Below the pieces are notes generated by a model. The model was not told the origin of the DNA and ran no database searches. It saw nothing but the letters and a program-made list of their open reading frames with translations. A stretch of DNA of 10,081 nucleotides, from the NCBI GenBank assembly GCA_002478145.1, contig DLMI01000226.1, positions 7,463 through 17,543 of the forward strand, in the 5' to 3' direction. Below are positions 1 through 7,700 of this stretch, in pieces. The stretch is from Acidobacteria bacterium UBA7540. GTDB lineage: Bacteria > Acidobacteriota > Terriglobia > UBA7540. The position numbers and the translations under genes were made by a program. Positions within the stretch are counted from its first letter, which is position 1; each line of letters opens with the position of its first letter.

Positions 1-58
1 CAAAGACTACAGAATTCAGGCACGCACCGGATACTACGCCGTGCCCACGCGGAATTAG
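1..58 (+). CDS. C-terminal end of a probable VWFA-related (acidobacterial) protein, partial
   Basis: Reading from base 2 gives 18 residues, KDYRIQARTGYYAVPTRN, followed by a TAG stop at 56-58. The pattern of a basic/aromatic strand, then R-x-G-Y-Y-A and a short tail, resembles the C-terminus of the acidobacterial VWFA-related domain proteins (TIGR03436 type), where an 'R.GYYA' motif closes the last strand just before the stop. Those proteins carry an N-terminal secretion signal and a von Willebrand A domain; none of that is inside the window. The assignment rests on a very short stretch and on family memory, so it is tentative. If right, it supports an Acidobacteriota origin and marks the intact host gene on the left of the rearranged zone. 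Confidence 0.45.
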   Translation, partial: KDYRIQARTGYYAVPTRN

Positions 59-132
59 CAGCTGAAGCGGGCGCCGGGCGCCTACGTGATTGTGGGCATT
101 TTCACGATAACTACGAAAAATCCCGATTTCAC

Positions 133-152
133 TTGTAACCGAACGGTTACAA
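133..152. promoter_or_regulatory. Perfect 20-bp palindrome, TetR-type operator candidate
   Basis: Two 9-bp arms, TTGTAACCG and CGGTTACAA, are exact reverse complements separated by 2 nt (AA). The ACCG-NN-CGGT core is the layout often seen for TetR-family operators. No TetR gene is in the window and the only genes nearby are the end of the VWFA-like gene and the truncated integrase, so the regulated gene is unknown; it may be a site orphaned by rearrangement. The surrounding 59-280 stretch holds no supportable gene. Confidence 0.45.
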
Positions 153-280
153 ATGTAAATGCCTGATTTCAACAGCTGAGCTTCATTCAGGATCGGAATT
201 TCCCGAGTCGAGGCGTCTCGTTGACTACTAAAGGGTCATACGGGCAGGGGCCGGATCAACAAAGGCTAATTGTTGTTAAT

Positions 281-1102
281 TCACAGCGTTTTAGTTTTTG
301 ACCCGTCTGCGCTACCATCGGGTTGGACGTGCAGAACGTTCTTGCGGAGGTCGAGGTCACACCATTCCGCGTGCGAGACTTCACCTTCGCGGCATCCGCT
401 CCACCAGAAGAACGCCCACACCGGCCACTCCTCTTCGGTGCAAGCCGCCTTGAGTGCCCTGAGTTCGTCCTTCGTGTAAGCGTCTACGATTTTCTCGTCG
501 TAGTCCAGTTTGCCGAGCAGTTCGCCAGCGATGAAAACCTTGTTGGCGCGGAGGAAGGTGTTCAGTCCTTGGAAAACGTTGTAAACGGTGCGGGCACCCT
601 TGGCTGAATCGTAACGCTTACGGAGGAAACGAATGAACTGCTGGCAGTCAGCCTCGGTGATCTGATCGAGGAACTGCTTGGAGCAGGACTCCTGAAACAG
701 GGCCAGCATCCGTTTGCGAGCCAGATGGGTCTTGACCGACTTCCCGGCTTTCACGTCATCAAGGAAAACTTCGACGGAGTCGGCCACGGTGACCCGCTTG
801 CCGTTGGACTTCGCCACCTGCTCGGCTGCCCCGGCCACGCCGTTCAGCAGAGCCTCGCGATTGAGTTTCGCTTGCCATGCGGACAGCGCATCCTTGCCCA
901 CGTTCTCGAACTGCTGCTTCTTGCCTTCCAGCCAGGTGACGTAGTAAGCGTGGAGTTGGGATGCGTCGATCCGGACCCTCCGGCCCTTGACCAGCACCGC
1001 TCCGCCGTCGGGCCAGCCCGTGGATCGCATCGCAGGTTTGTAATAGGAACGCTTGCCGTTAACGGTCGCTGCGGCCAGCAACCTTACTCTCAGATTCGCC
1101 AA
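281..1102 (-). pseudogene. Truncated tyrosine recombinase / phage-type integrase (C-terminal catalytic half missing)
   Basis: The 273-residue product has an N-terminal basic region (about 1-60), a helical SAM-like core-binding domain (about 105-195) and the start of the tyrosine-recombinase catalytic domain from about residue 207. The segment SGCREGEVSHAEW (235-247) carries the first catalytic arginine, R238, in the usual 'G-x-R-x-x-E' context. The protein then stops at residue 273, so the H-x-x-R motif and the nucleophilic tyrosine are absent. Neither other minus-strand frame past the stop at 281-283 stays open long enough to restore them. Family members usually run about 100 residues or more further. 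The start is a TTG (1100-1102) chosen because a GAGGAG ribosome site lies 7 nt upstream (1110-1115). It should be unable to catalyse strand exchange, although a DNA-binding remnant could still be made. It is best read as a relic of a mobile island. Confidence 0.8.
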
Positions 1103-1578
1103 TTTGTCTCTCCTCTACAGCAATACTGTGCTCCGAGGAGAGTCTCGCAAATTGTAAAGGCTAGTTGTAAAGAAACTGGTAAGCCCTGTGGAATGTGTTG
1201 CTGGCGGAGAGGGAGGGATTCTATTACCGCCGTCACCTGCAAGGGTGCGTTGCTCAAGCATGCCTCTGAACTCATCGCGCGCTCGCTGGAGATCTTTATC
1301 AGTGGGTTGGGGCCTGTCGAACATGACTGCGTTCACCGATCAGAGCAATACGATGGAGACTGCGAGTAAGGCAATTGCACCACCCTCAATTCTAGGCCGT
1401 GCGGTGGTTTTCATGAGAGATCTTGTTGAGCTGAGGCTAGCTTCTGAGCTGAGGCAATGAGGCAACCCTTCAGCCCGAGAGTATCTCCGGGCAAGCTCGG
1501 CCATAGCTTCGAAGCGAAATAACCCGCCGATCGGACTCGGACGCCGCTTTGATAGAATCCATCGCGAGGGGGAACTCA
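1103..1578. other. Gene-poor stretch between integrase relic and small-protein gene
   Basis: No gene of recognisable family lies in these 476 nt. Two small things can be seen. A direct repeat of TTGTAAAG occurs at 1152-1159 and 1165-1172, 13 bp apart, just upstream of the integrase; integrase arm sites are often short direct repeats, but this is only suggestive. On the minus strand a 24-codon frame at 1414-1340 reads MKTTARPRIEGG then a hydrophobic AIALLAVSIVLL run, like a one-pass membrane peptide, but it lacks a convincing ribosome site. On the plus strand an extended -10 (TGATAGAAT, 1550-1558) sits about 20 nt before the small gene at 1579, without a good -35 box. Confidence 0.4.
1340..1414 (-). 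CDS. Possible 24-residue hydrophobic peptide, doubtful
   Basis: ATG at 1414 to TGA at 1340 encodes a short basic N-terminus (MKTTARPRIEGG) followed by twelve mostly aliphatic residues, the shape of a minimal membrane peptide. It is in frame with the open extension of the broken oxidoreductase upstream, so it may simply be a stretch of that open frame. No strong ribosome site precedes the ATG, and the sequence matches no family I recognise. It is listed because the charge and hydrophobicity pattern is ordered rather than random. Confidence 0.15.
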   Translation of the reverse strand: MKTTARPRIEGGAIALLAVSIVLL

Positions 1579-1701
1579 ATGAACAATGTAACTGGGGTCG
1601 TCCGGTTGTTGAAGAAGGAACAAGATCGGTTGACGAAGGAACTTCGCGGGATTGGTGCTGCGCTCGCAGCTTTTGGCCAAGCATATGGAAAGGGAACTTA
1701 A
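1579..1701 (+). pseudogene. Small basic helical protein, 3'-truncated acidobacterial family member
   Basis: An ATG at 1579 with a purine-rich GAGGGGG ribosome site (1566-1572, 6-nt spacing) and an extended -10 TGATAGAAT at 1550-1558 opens a 40-codon frame. The product begins MNNVTGVVRLLKKEQDRL and continues with KELRGIGAALAAFGQAYGKG, an amphipathic charged helix and then an Ala-rich helix. I recall a widespread small acidobacterial family with this N-terminus ('VV..L..E..RL.KEL.GI.AAL.AFG.AYG'), normally followed by a basic tail of the 'AAGRARIAAAQRARW' type that resembles histone H1-like tails. That tail is missing: the frame stops at 1699-1701, exactly where the opposing oxidoreductase fragment begins to be recognisable. 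The function of the family is not known to me. The start signals look intact and the 3' end looks deleted. The family call is from memory and needs a search. Confidence 0.5.
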
Positions 1702-1852
1702 GCTGCTCTTGGTTGCGTCCGCAGATAATCTTCAATCTGAGGTCGTAGGAGGATTTACAAAAATGGCCCACCTGGTGAAAGGCGTTGGAGTGTGCTCGTC
1801 CCATGAACCCCTGGCCGATCATTGCTACATTCAGTCGCTTACGAGATGTCAT
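1700..1852 (-). pseudogene. 5' fragment of a Gfo/Idh/MocA-family NAD(P)-dependent sugar oxidoreductase
   Basis: The ATG at 1850-1852 lies inside the end of the aminotransferase gene (14-nt overlap), a typical translationally coupled operon arrangement. The first 51 residues form the start of a Rossmann fold: KRLNVAMIGQGFMGRAHSNAF has the beta-strand and G-x-G-x-M-G dinucleotide-binding loop (residues 13-18) followed by the A-H-x-x-A-F helix start, and later L-K-I-I-C-G-R-N forms the second strand, both hallmarks of Gfo/Idh/MocA enzymes. A normal member has about 350-400 residues, including an E-K-P motif and a C-terminal alpha/beta domain; none of these follow. The frame stays open to 1340 but after about 1700 the residues are low-complexity Ser/Arg-rich sequence without family features. 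The enzyme would have oxidised or reduced a sugar or inositol hydroxyl. It is non-functional as it stands. Confidence 0.8.
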
Positions 1853-3164
1853 ACCTGCTTAAGACTTTGCGGAAGGCGTGCACAATGTCTTCCTCATCCC
1901 GCTTGGTGAGGCACGACGGAATCGCGAGCAAGATGCTGCGCTCAAATAAACTATCAGCCACCGGGCAAGTACCTTTGTGATAGCTGGCAGTAGAGCCCTG
2001 ATTTTCCGCCAGCCTCCAGGGCGATCCTTTCTCGTCCACACTTGTCTTATTCACCAGACTCGGGATGTTGAAATAAACATGAAGGCCCCAACTGGTCATC
2101 ACAACGTTGTTGAGTCCCTGGGATGAGGTGACGATGCCTTCGGCGCGCAAAGCTTGATTGACTTGGTTGGCGACTTCAGGCGTGTCGAAAGTGGAAATCA
2201 GAAAGCAACCGGTGTCCCCCTGCGGATCAACAATCTTCCTTAGCCGCAGTTGAGGGAACTCTTCCAGAGCCTTGCGAATACGATATTTGCTGCTGTGCAT
2301 GGCGGCGATTATTCGCGGCAGCTTTCGGAGTTGTACTCGTAAAATGGAAGCGCGCAGTTCATCGATTCGGTATCCTCGTCCCCACAAACACAGGGCAAGG
2401 TTGTCAAAGACGGTCCGGCCGTTGTCGTCCCGAGCGTAGCCCAGGTCGTGACAAGCAAAAGCTCGGTCGTAAAGGCGGGCGTCATTCGTGACGACGGCCC
2501 CACCCTCTCCACTGGTCATATTTTTGTTCATCTGGAAGCTGAATATCCCCATATCCCCAAATGTGCCGACCTTTTTCCCGTTGACACTTCCCCCTGCACA
2601 CTGAGCACAGTCCTCGAGAAGAAACAATCCTCGCTCGCGGGCTACCTTGAGAAGTTCGGTAATGTTTGCGGGCGCGCCACTCATGTGGACTGCGATGATT
2701 CCTGTTGTTCGCGGGGTAATGGATTTCTGGACAGCAGCGGGATCAAGACAGAAAGTCGCATCGATGTCAGCCAACACCGGAATTGCGCCAAGATTCACAA
2801 CCGCTGCGACAATCGAAACCCACATGTAGGCGGGAACGATCACCTCCTGTCCGGGCCCGACACCCAGCGCAGAGAGCGCAGTGTGCAGAGCTCCGGTGCC
2901 ACTGCTTACGGCGATTGCGTGAGCTACACCAAGAAACGACGCGAACTCAGACTCGAATGCTTCCACTTCTCCTTGTAGATCGATACCGTAGTAGCGGAAT
3001 GGCGAGCGACTTTTCAGTACACGCAGTGCTGCCTCGATCTCTTCCTCATCCATGTGGTGGACGCCTGGAAACTCCAAGGGGAGAGGCTCGGTCCGAACAG
3101 GCTTGCCACCGTCGATCGCTAACTTCTCATCTATCGTCGTAGAATTATCTTGTGTCAGCTTCAT
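1839..3164 (-). CDS. DegT/DnrJ/EryC1/StrS-family PLP-dependent (sugar) aminotransferase
   Basis: The 441-residue product is a fold-type I PLP enzyme that should transfer an amino group to or from a keto-sugar or keto-cyclitol in the cytoplasm; no signal peptide is seen. The visible family motifs in order are: an N-terminal LAIDGGKPVR strand (15-24), SGTGAL (88-93) binding the cofactor phosphate, VPAYMW (110-115) near the PLP ring, LLEDCAQ (182-188) with D185 expected to contact the pyridine nitrogen, and FSFQMNKNMTSGEGG (208-222) with K214 as the Schiff-base lysine. GYRIDELRAS matches the later 'G-x-N-Y-R-m-x-e-l-x-A' motif with Gly in place of Asn. The length is somewhat above the usual 370-400 residues, partly from the N-terminal lead. 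Its ATG (3162-3164) follows GH30 by 30 nt, and its stop overlaps the start of the Gfo/Idh/MocA fragment. Aminotransferase plus Gfo/Idh/MocA is a known pairing (for example NtdA/NtdC of kanosamine synthesis and WbpB/WbpE-type aminosugar pathways). The exact substrate cannot be read from sequence. Confidence 0.9.
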   Translation of the reverse strand: MKLTQDNSTTIDEKLAIDGGKPVRTEPLPLEFPGVHHMDEEEIEAALRVLKSRSPFRYYGIDLQGEVEAFESEFASFLGVAHAIAVSSGTGALHTALSALGVGPGQEVIVPAYMWVSIVAAVVNLGAIPVLADIDATFCLDPAAVQKSITPRTTGIIAVHMSGAPANITELLKVARERGLFLLEDCAQCAGGSVNGKKVGTFGDMGIFSFQMNKNMTSGEGGAVVTNDARLYDRAFACHDLGYARDDNGRTVFDNLALCLWGRGYRIDELRASILRVQLRKLPRIIAAMHSSKYRIRKALEEFPQLRLRKIVDPQGDTGCFLISTFDTPEVANQVNQALRAEGIVTSSQGLNNVVMTSWGLHVYFNIPSLVNKTSVDEKGSPWRLAENQGSTASYHKGTCPVADSLFERSILLAIPSCLTKRDEEDIVHAFRKVLSRYDIS

Positions 3165-3194
3165 TGTGCGTCACCCATGATTGATTTTTGGATC

Positions 3195-4718
3195 TTAACT
3201 GCCTGTCTTGCTCTTTACCTGCTGAGCGCGTTCTCCGGCTTCCGCTTTGGAGCTCTTACTGCTCCACAATGCGGTCGTGATCGAAATCGCTGGCAACTTC
3301 AAGCGGAGTACTCGATCATGGAATTTCACGCCCATTTCCACGTCTTCGTCCTTGCTGTTCATCAGCTCGCTCACAATCTCGCCATCCGGTGCTTTGAACG
3401 CCATTACCCGCACTCCGTCGAGTGATCCGGTAGTCTTAATACGAATGTCCCCTGGGCGCACGAACTTGCTGAAGTGCGCGAGGTAATAGTAGAGGCCCGT
3501 GTAGGTGATCTTCTTCGATCGCCGATCAATGATAACCACGGGGTGCTGAACGTTCGGGTCGGGGTTTCCATGAATCTCCGACACGGACCAAGGTCCGCCC
3601 TTTTCGTCCAATATCATGTTCCAGTAGATCCAGGCGGACGTATAGACCTCAAGATCGTTAAAGATCTGATTTCCCCAGTAATCACCGTCCTCGAAGTCGA
3701 AGCGGGGAAGAGGCATCGATTTAGGGGTGCCTGCATCGTAGGCGTAGCACACCTCTGTCATCCATAAAAACAGGTCCGGATATTGACGATGCAGGTTCAG
3801 GATTTTGTCCCAGTCTTTATCGTCATATCCGTGATAAGGCGCGACTGAGACATACTGACGCGCCGCGGGATCATCCAGCACCAACGGATAATTGCGAGCT
3901 GCGTCCTCCCGGTTAGGCGCTTCACTTAACATGATGCGGGTGCGGACGCCTTCTTTCTTGAGAAGCGGGCCTACGTGGTCTCTCAGTAGAACGTCGATCT
4001 CGTTGTATGGAATCTTGGTGTAGATATCTGGCTCGTTGAACAGGCTAAGATAGTCGATGAATACGCCCTGCTTTTCGTACTCCTGGAGATAACGAAGATA
4101 ATAACGAGCTAGCGCGTCGTAATATTGTGGATTCACGTCTTGATTCTTGTTCACATCGAACAACATCCAGTCAGGCGGATAATCCATCGGAGATTGCAGG
4201 ACGAACCTACCGTAACGGCGAGCCAGCTTGATGAAAGTGATGAGCCCATTTGGACCGAGATCGCGCGCTATGGAGAAGTGGTTCATGGCGACGTCCCCGC
4301 GCACATCGTCATAGCTGTAGAAAGGTCCCGCTGACATGAAGTCGGTAGAGGCAATTACGGTCTTCATCGCGGAAAAGCCGGCGCCTTTCTCGGGATCGAA
4401 GAGAGCGCGCAAAACAGATTCGCGTCCACTAGGAGACAAACGGTTGAGGCAGATGAGGCCTGCTTCTAAGAAAGACGCCCCAAAGCCGTCCATCTTCTGG
4501 TAGGTAATGTCGTCATCGATCTCAAATTTCACGGCCGAGGGATCTTGATCCTGCTGGAAATGAAGAACGGGCCTCGGAGTAATGCGATCCCCTGCCTTCG
4601 AGGACACAAACCTCTTGACGTCCTGCGCGGCGGTTGTCGTGCAGGTTACCAGGAGGAAGATGGCAAACGTGGCAATGAGATATCCTCTGCTCTTCTCCTC
4701 CGCCTCAAGGCTCTTCAT
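3195..4718 (-). CDS. Secreted glycoside hydrolase family 30 enzyme (beta-glucosidase/glucosylceramidase-like)
   Basis: The 507-residue protein should hydrolyse beta-linked glycosides by the retaining mechanism. A hydrophobic export segment (about 13-31) ends in a TTTAAQ stretch that would suit signal peptidase I, so it is likely periplasmic or outer-surface. The GH30 motifs are: the QKMDGFGASFLEA entry strand (74-86), the acid/base E229 in SLFNEPD (225-231), the nucleophile E322 in WMTEVCYAY (319-327), and YWNMILDEKGGPW (365-377), a strong GH30 signature at the end of the (beta/alpha)8 barrel. The side beta-sandwich follows, with YYYLAHFSKFVRPG (410-423). The length fits the family. The last 20 or so residues are an unusual Lys/Ser/Glu-rich tail. 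The ATG at 4716-4718 has a GAGGGG ribosome site about 8 nt upstream. It is downstream of the TonB receptor by 67 nt and before the aminotransferase by 30 nt, so it is probably cotranscribed. The GDEKGGP-type motif leans to subfamily 1-like glucosylceramidases, but a beta-1,6-glucanase or related activity is possible. Confidence 0.92.
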   Translation of the reverse strand: MKSLEAEEKSRGYLIATFAIFLLVTCTTTAAQDVKRFVSSKAGDRITPRPVLHFQQDQDPSAVKFEIDDDITYQKMDGFGASFLEAGLICLNRLSPSGRESVLRALFDPEKGAGFSAMKTVIASTDFMSAGPFYSYDDVRGDVAMNHFSIARDLGPNGLITFIKLARRYGRFVLQSPMDYPPDWMLFDVNKNQDVNPQYYDALARYYLRYLQEYEKQGVFIDYLSLFNEPDIYTKIPYNEIDVLLRDHVGPLLKKEGVRTRIMLSEAPNREDAARNYPLVLDDPAARQYVSVAPYHGYDDKDWDKILNLHRQYPDLFLWMTEVCYAYDAGTPKSMPLPRFDFEDGDYWGNQIFNDLEVYTSAWIYWNMILDEKGGPWSVSEIHGNPDPNVQHPVVIIDRRSKKITYTGLYYYLAHFSKFVRPGDIRIKTTGSLDGVRVMAFKAPDGEIVSELMNSKDEDVEMGVKFHDRVLRLKLPAISITTALWSSKSSKAEAGERAQQVKSKTGS

Positions 4719-4785
4719 GCACCGACCCCTCTGTCAAAAAGTCCATTTTGTTTCGATTGACGGCAGCCGCACGCTGCTGACAACC

Positions 4786-7700
4786 TCAGAAATTGAACTT
4801 GAGCGCAAGCTGACCAATGCGAGGGTCGCGAGCAACTGTGATGATTCCAAAGCTTGAGCCTGGAACTCCAGCACAGCTCTCTCCAGGTCCACTCGTGACA
4901 CAGGTGCCCGTGCCGGGAGAGCCTAAGCCACTCGTTGCTACAAATTGCGTGTGATTGAATACATTGAAAAACTCGGCACGAAACTCGATATGCATGCGGT
5001 CACGCACCGCGAAGTCTTTCAAAAGCGCCATATCCCAATTGTTGATTCCTGGGCCGCGAAAGAAGCGTCGCCGCGCATTTCCTAATTGGCCCAACTGCTC
5101 TGAAGTGAACAGTGATGAATTGAAATACGGTTGGCCGCTTCTCGGGTCGGTAAAGTTCAGTGGGCCAGGAGTAAAGTCGGGAGTGTCAATGCCGTTGTTG
5201 TTTGGCCCCGCGGAAGTCGTACCTGTCAGCGAGTTATCGTCAAGTTCGAGCAATGTAACCGGCAGTCCGGTAGAAAAGCGAGTGATGCCGGAGAGCTTCC
5301 AGCCGCTAGTGAGGTTGGCTTTCTTACCGAACAGACGGTCGAAAGGCAGCTCGTACGTATAACTGATGACAAAGTTATTTCTCAGGTCAAAAGCGGCTAA
5401 CTCTTTGGTCTGGCCGGGATCAAAAGGGTTGACTTGATCGCCCAGGCCCGAGGCCTGATCCAGCGTCTTGCTGTAAGTGTATCCGGCCAGAAACTCCAGG
5501 CGGCCACTGCGGTGGCGAAAAGTAGCTTCTAAGGCGTTGTAACTCGCGTTGCCGATATTTTCGTAGAGACCGGTGCTGCCAAAGTCTGCTCCCAACGGCT
5601 GACGGGGAATTATTGTTTGGCCGGTGACAGTTGTAAAAGTGCCGGTTTCAGCCATGGGGCCGCACGTCGCAGTTCCTGGCGCGACTTCGCTTGCTTGGCT
5701 TACAGAAAGGCAGATAGCTGGGACTGAAGGATTGGCATTGACCAGCACCAGTAGCCTATGACTCTGAGTACCCACATAGCTAACATTCAACATTGAATAG
5801 CTGCCGAGTTGTCGCTCGAACGACAGTTCATAATGCTCGGCGTAGGGAAGACGGTTTTTGTACCAATAGCCGGGTGAACTTGAGATCGGCTCGAACTGGG
5901 CCCAGTTCACATTTGGATCAGGATTCGATGCCGAAACATTGGCGGGAGGAAACACCACAGGATAGCGCTGTCCCTCGCTGTTTCCAGTGGCTCTATCAAC
6001 GAACGGAGTGGCGAACAAAGGAGGATTCGGGCTCGAATAAAACAGTCCGTAGGGAGGGTCCCCGACCTCCAACGCGTCGGTCAGATCTTCGATCGCGGTG
6101 TAGAAGATGCCATATCCAGCCCGGATGCTACTCTGTCCGCTGCCGCCAAGTAAGCGGTGCAGAGGGCCCGCGTCTGATGAGGGCGAATATGCCAATCCCA
6201 CCCGCGGAGCGAAATTGTTGTGATGAGTAGGAGCCAGAGTCGATGGCACATTTGGATCACCAGGAAATACCCAGCCGGTAGGAGCGCCAGGGAATACTCG
6301 TGATTGTTCTCCCGGAATTATGGTTTCCAACTGGTTTTTGGCTTCCCACCACGAAGTGCTTACGTCCCAGCGGAGGCCATAATTCACCGTCAGCGCTGAG
6401 GTAACACGCCAGCTATCCTGCGCATAAAGTCCGAAGTAGCGGCTGCGGGAGTGGAGTGGGGCCTGTTGTCCCTGCTCATAGTAGACCGGTGCGCCGATTA
6501 GAAAATCAGCGAAGTCGAGTCCTGTTTCCGATCCATCGAATGCGAAGCTGCCATTGTTGGCGCCGTAGGCGACCTGCGTAATCTGGTCGTAATGAACGTT
6601 TCCGCCGAACTTGATGGAATGGGTGCCAAGCACTTTCGAATAATTGTCGAGCAGTTGATAAGTATTGTTGTACTGGGCCAACGGATAGGCATTGACGCCG
6701 AAACTGAAGTTGTTCAGCGAAATATTTGGCACCCCTTCAAACTGCGGCGCAATCGGGACAATCCCCAGAGTGTTCGCGCCCGTCACAAATCCTAAAGAAG
6801 AGAGCGATGGGCCCACACCCCCCTGCGGTTCGCCCGAAAAGCTTGCGAAACGCATGTAATGCAGACGAAACTCGTTCACCGCCGTCGGGCTTTGTGTGGT
6901 AATGTCGCTCAGGTTGACCATCTGCGCCCTGCCCACATTCAGAACGTTAAACCCCGGCAAAGACACGAAACAGTAGGGGCACTGCTGGTTATAGTCATCC
7001 AGAAAGTAGTACGCAGAGAGCATGCCGGCGTGGCTATTGCCATCGACCCGGATTCCACCCTTGTCGTCGCGCAGCACATTGTTATATGCGCCGGTCTCAA
7101 AAAACGGCTGGCCATCCTCGGTACTGTTCGGCGGTGGGATGTACTTAAGAAGCGCCGTCGCCGGAGCGGATATTGCCGATGACGGAATGATTGCATTCGG
7201 AAAGACGCAGCCCGTTGTTGAATTGTCGCTCGTGCATCCCGCGAAATAGTATGGTTCTCCGGGTTGGACCGGATATCCCAACTCAGAAGTAAGCACGCTT
7301 GCCCAGGATGTGCTGGTGGGTGTGCTGGTGGAAGAGACGACAGTCCCAGTCAGTGCGCTGGATACATCTGTTAGATTTCCGGTGAGGTCAGCAGCAGAAT
7401 AAACTGGCACGTTGGCAACTTGCCCCTGGACCTGACGAGTTCCCTGATAATCGATAAAAAAGAAAACTTTCTTACGTACAATTGGGCCACCGAACGTGCC
7501 GCCGAACTGATTCTGCTTGAATGCCTCGCGGATACTGCTGAAGTAATTGCGGGCGTCGAGATCGTCGTTTCTTAAGAACTCAAACAGTTCTCCGTGAAAA
7601 TCATTTGTGCCCGACTTGGTAATCGCATTCACCTGTCCGCCGCTGTAATTGCCGTATTCGGAGTCGAAGTTATTGGTGATAATGCGAAACTCCTCGATGG

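Noticed and set aside
70..82. GGCGCC-G-GGCGCC hairpin after the VWFA-like stop, as a terminator
   Set aside because: The stem is short and no T run follows it; the repeat can be explained by local GC-rich sequence.
59..280. A tRNA or attachment-site half next to the integrase relic
   Set aside because: No cloverleaf arms, T-loop consensus or repeated att core could be found in this stretch.
725..1369. A 214-codon plus-strand frame opposite the integrase
   Set aside because: Most of it is the antisense shadow of the integrase, which has clear family motifs and a ribosome site; the plus-strand product has no recognisable domain.
1340..1852. The whole 170-codon minus-strand frame as one complete oxidoreductase gene
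   Set aside because: Only the first 51 residues look like Gfo/Idh/MocA. The rest is antisense to the small gene and then unstructured Ser/Arg-rich sequence.
2448..2978. A 176-codon plus-strand frame
   Set aside because: It lies wholly opposite the aminotransferase, whose catalytic motifs are intact, and shows no domain of its own.
4635..4650. Lipoprotein signal at Cys26 of the GH30 protein (LVTC)
   Set aside because: Thr at the -1 position is not a standard lipobox residue, and a signal peptidase I site a few residues later fits as well.
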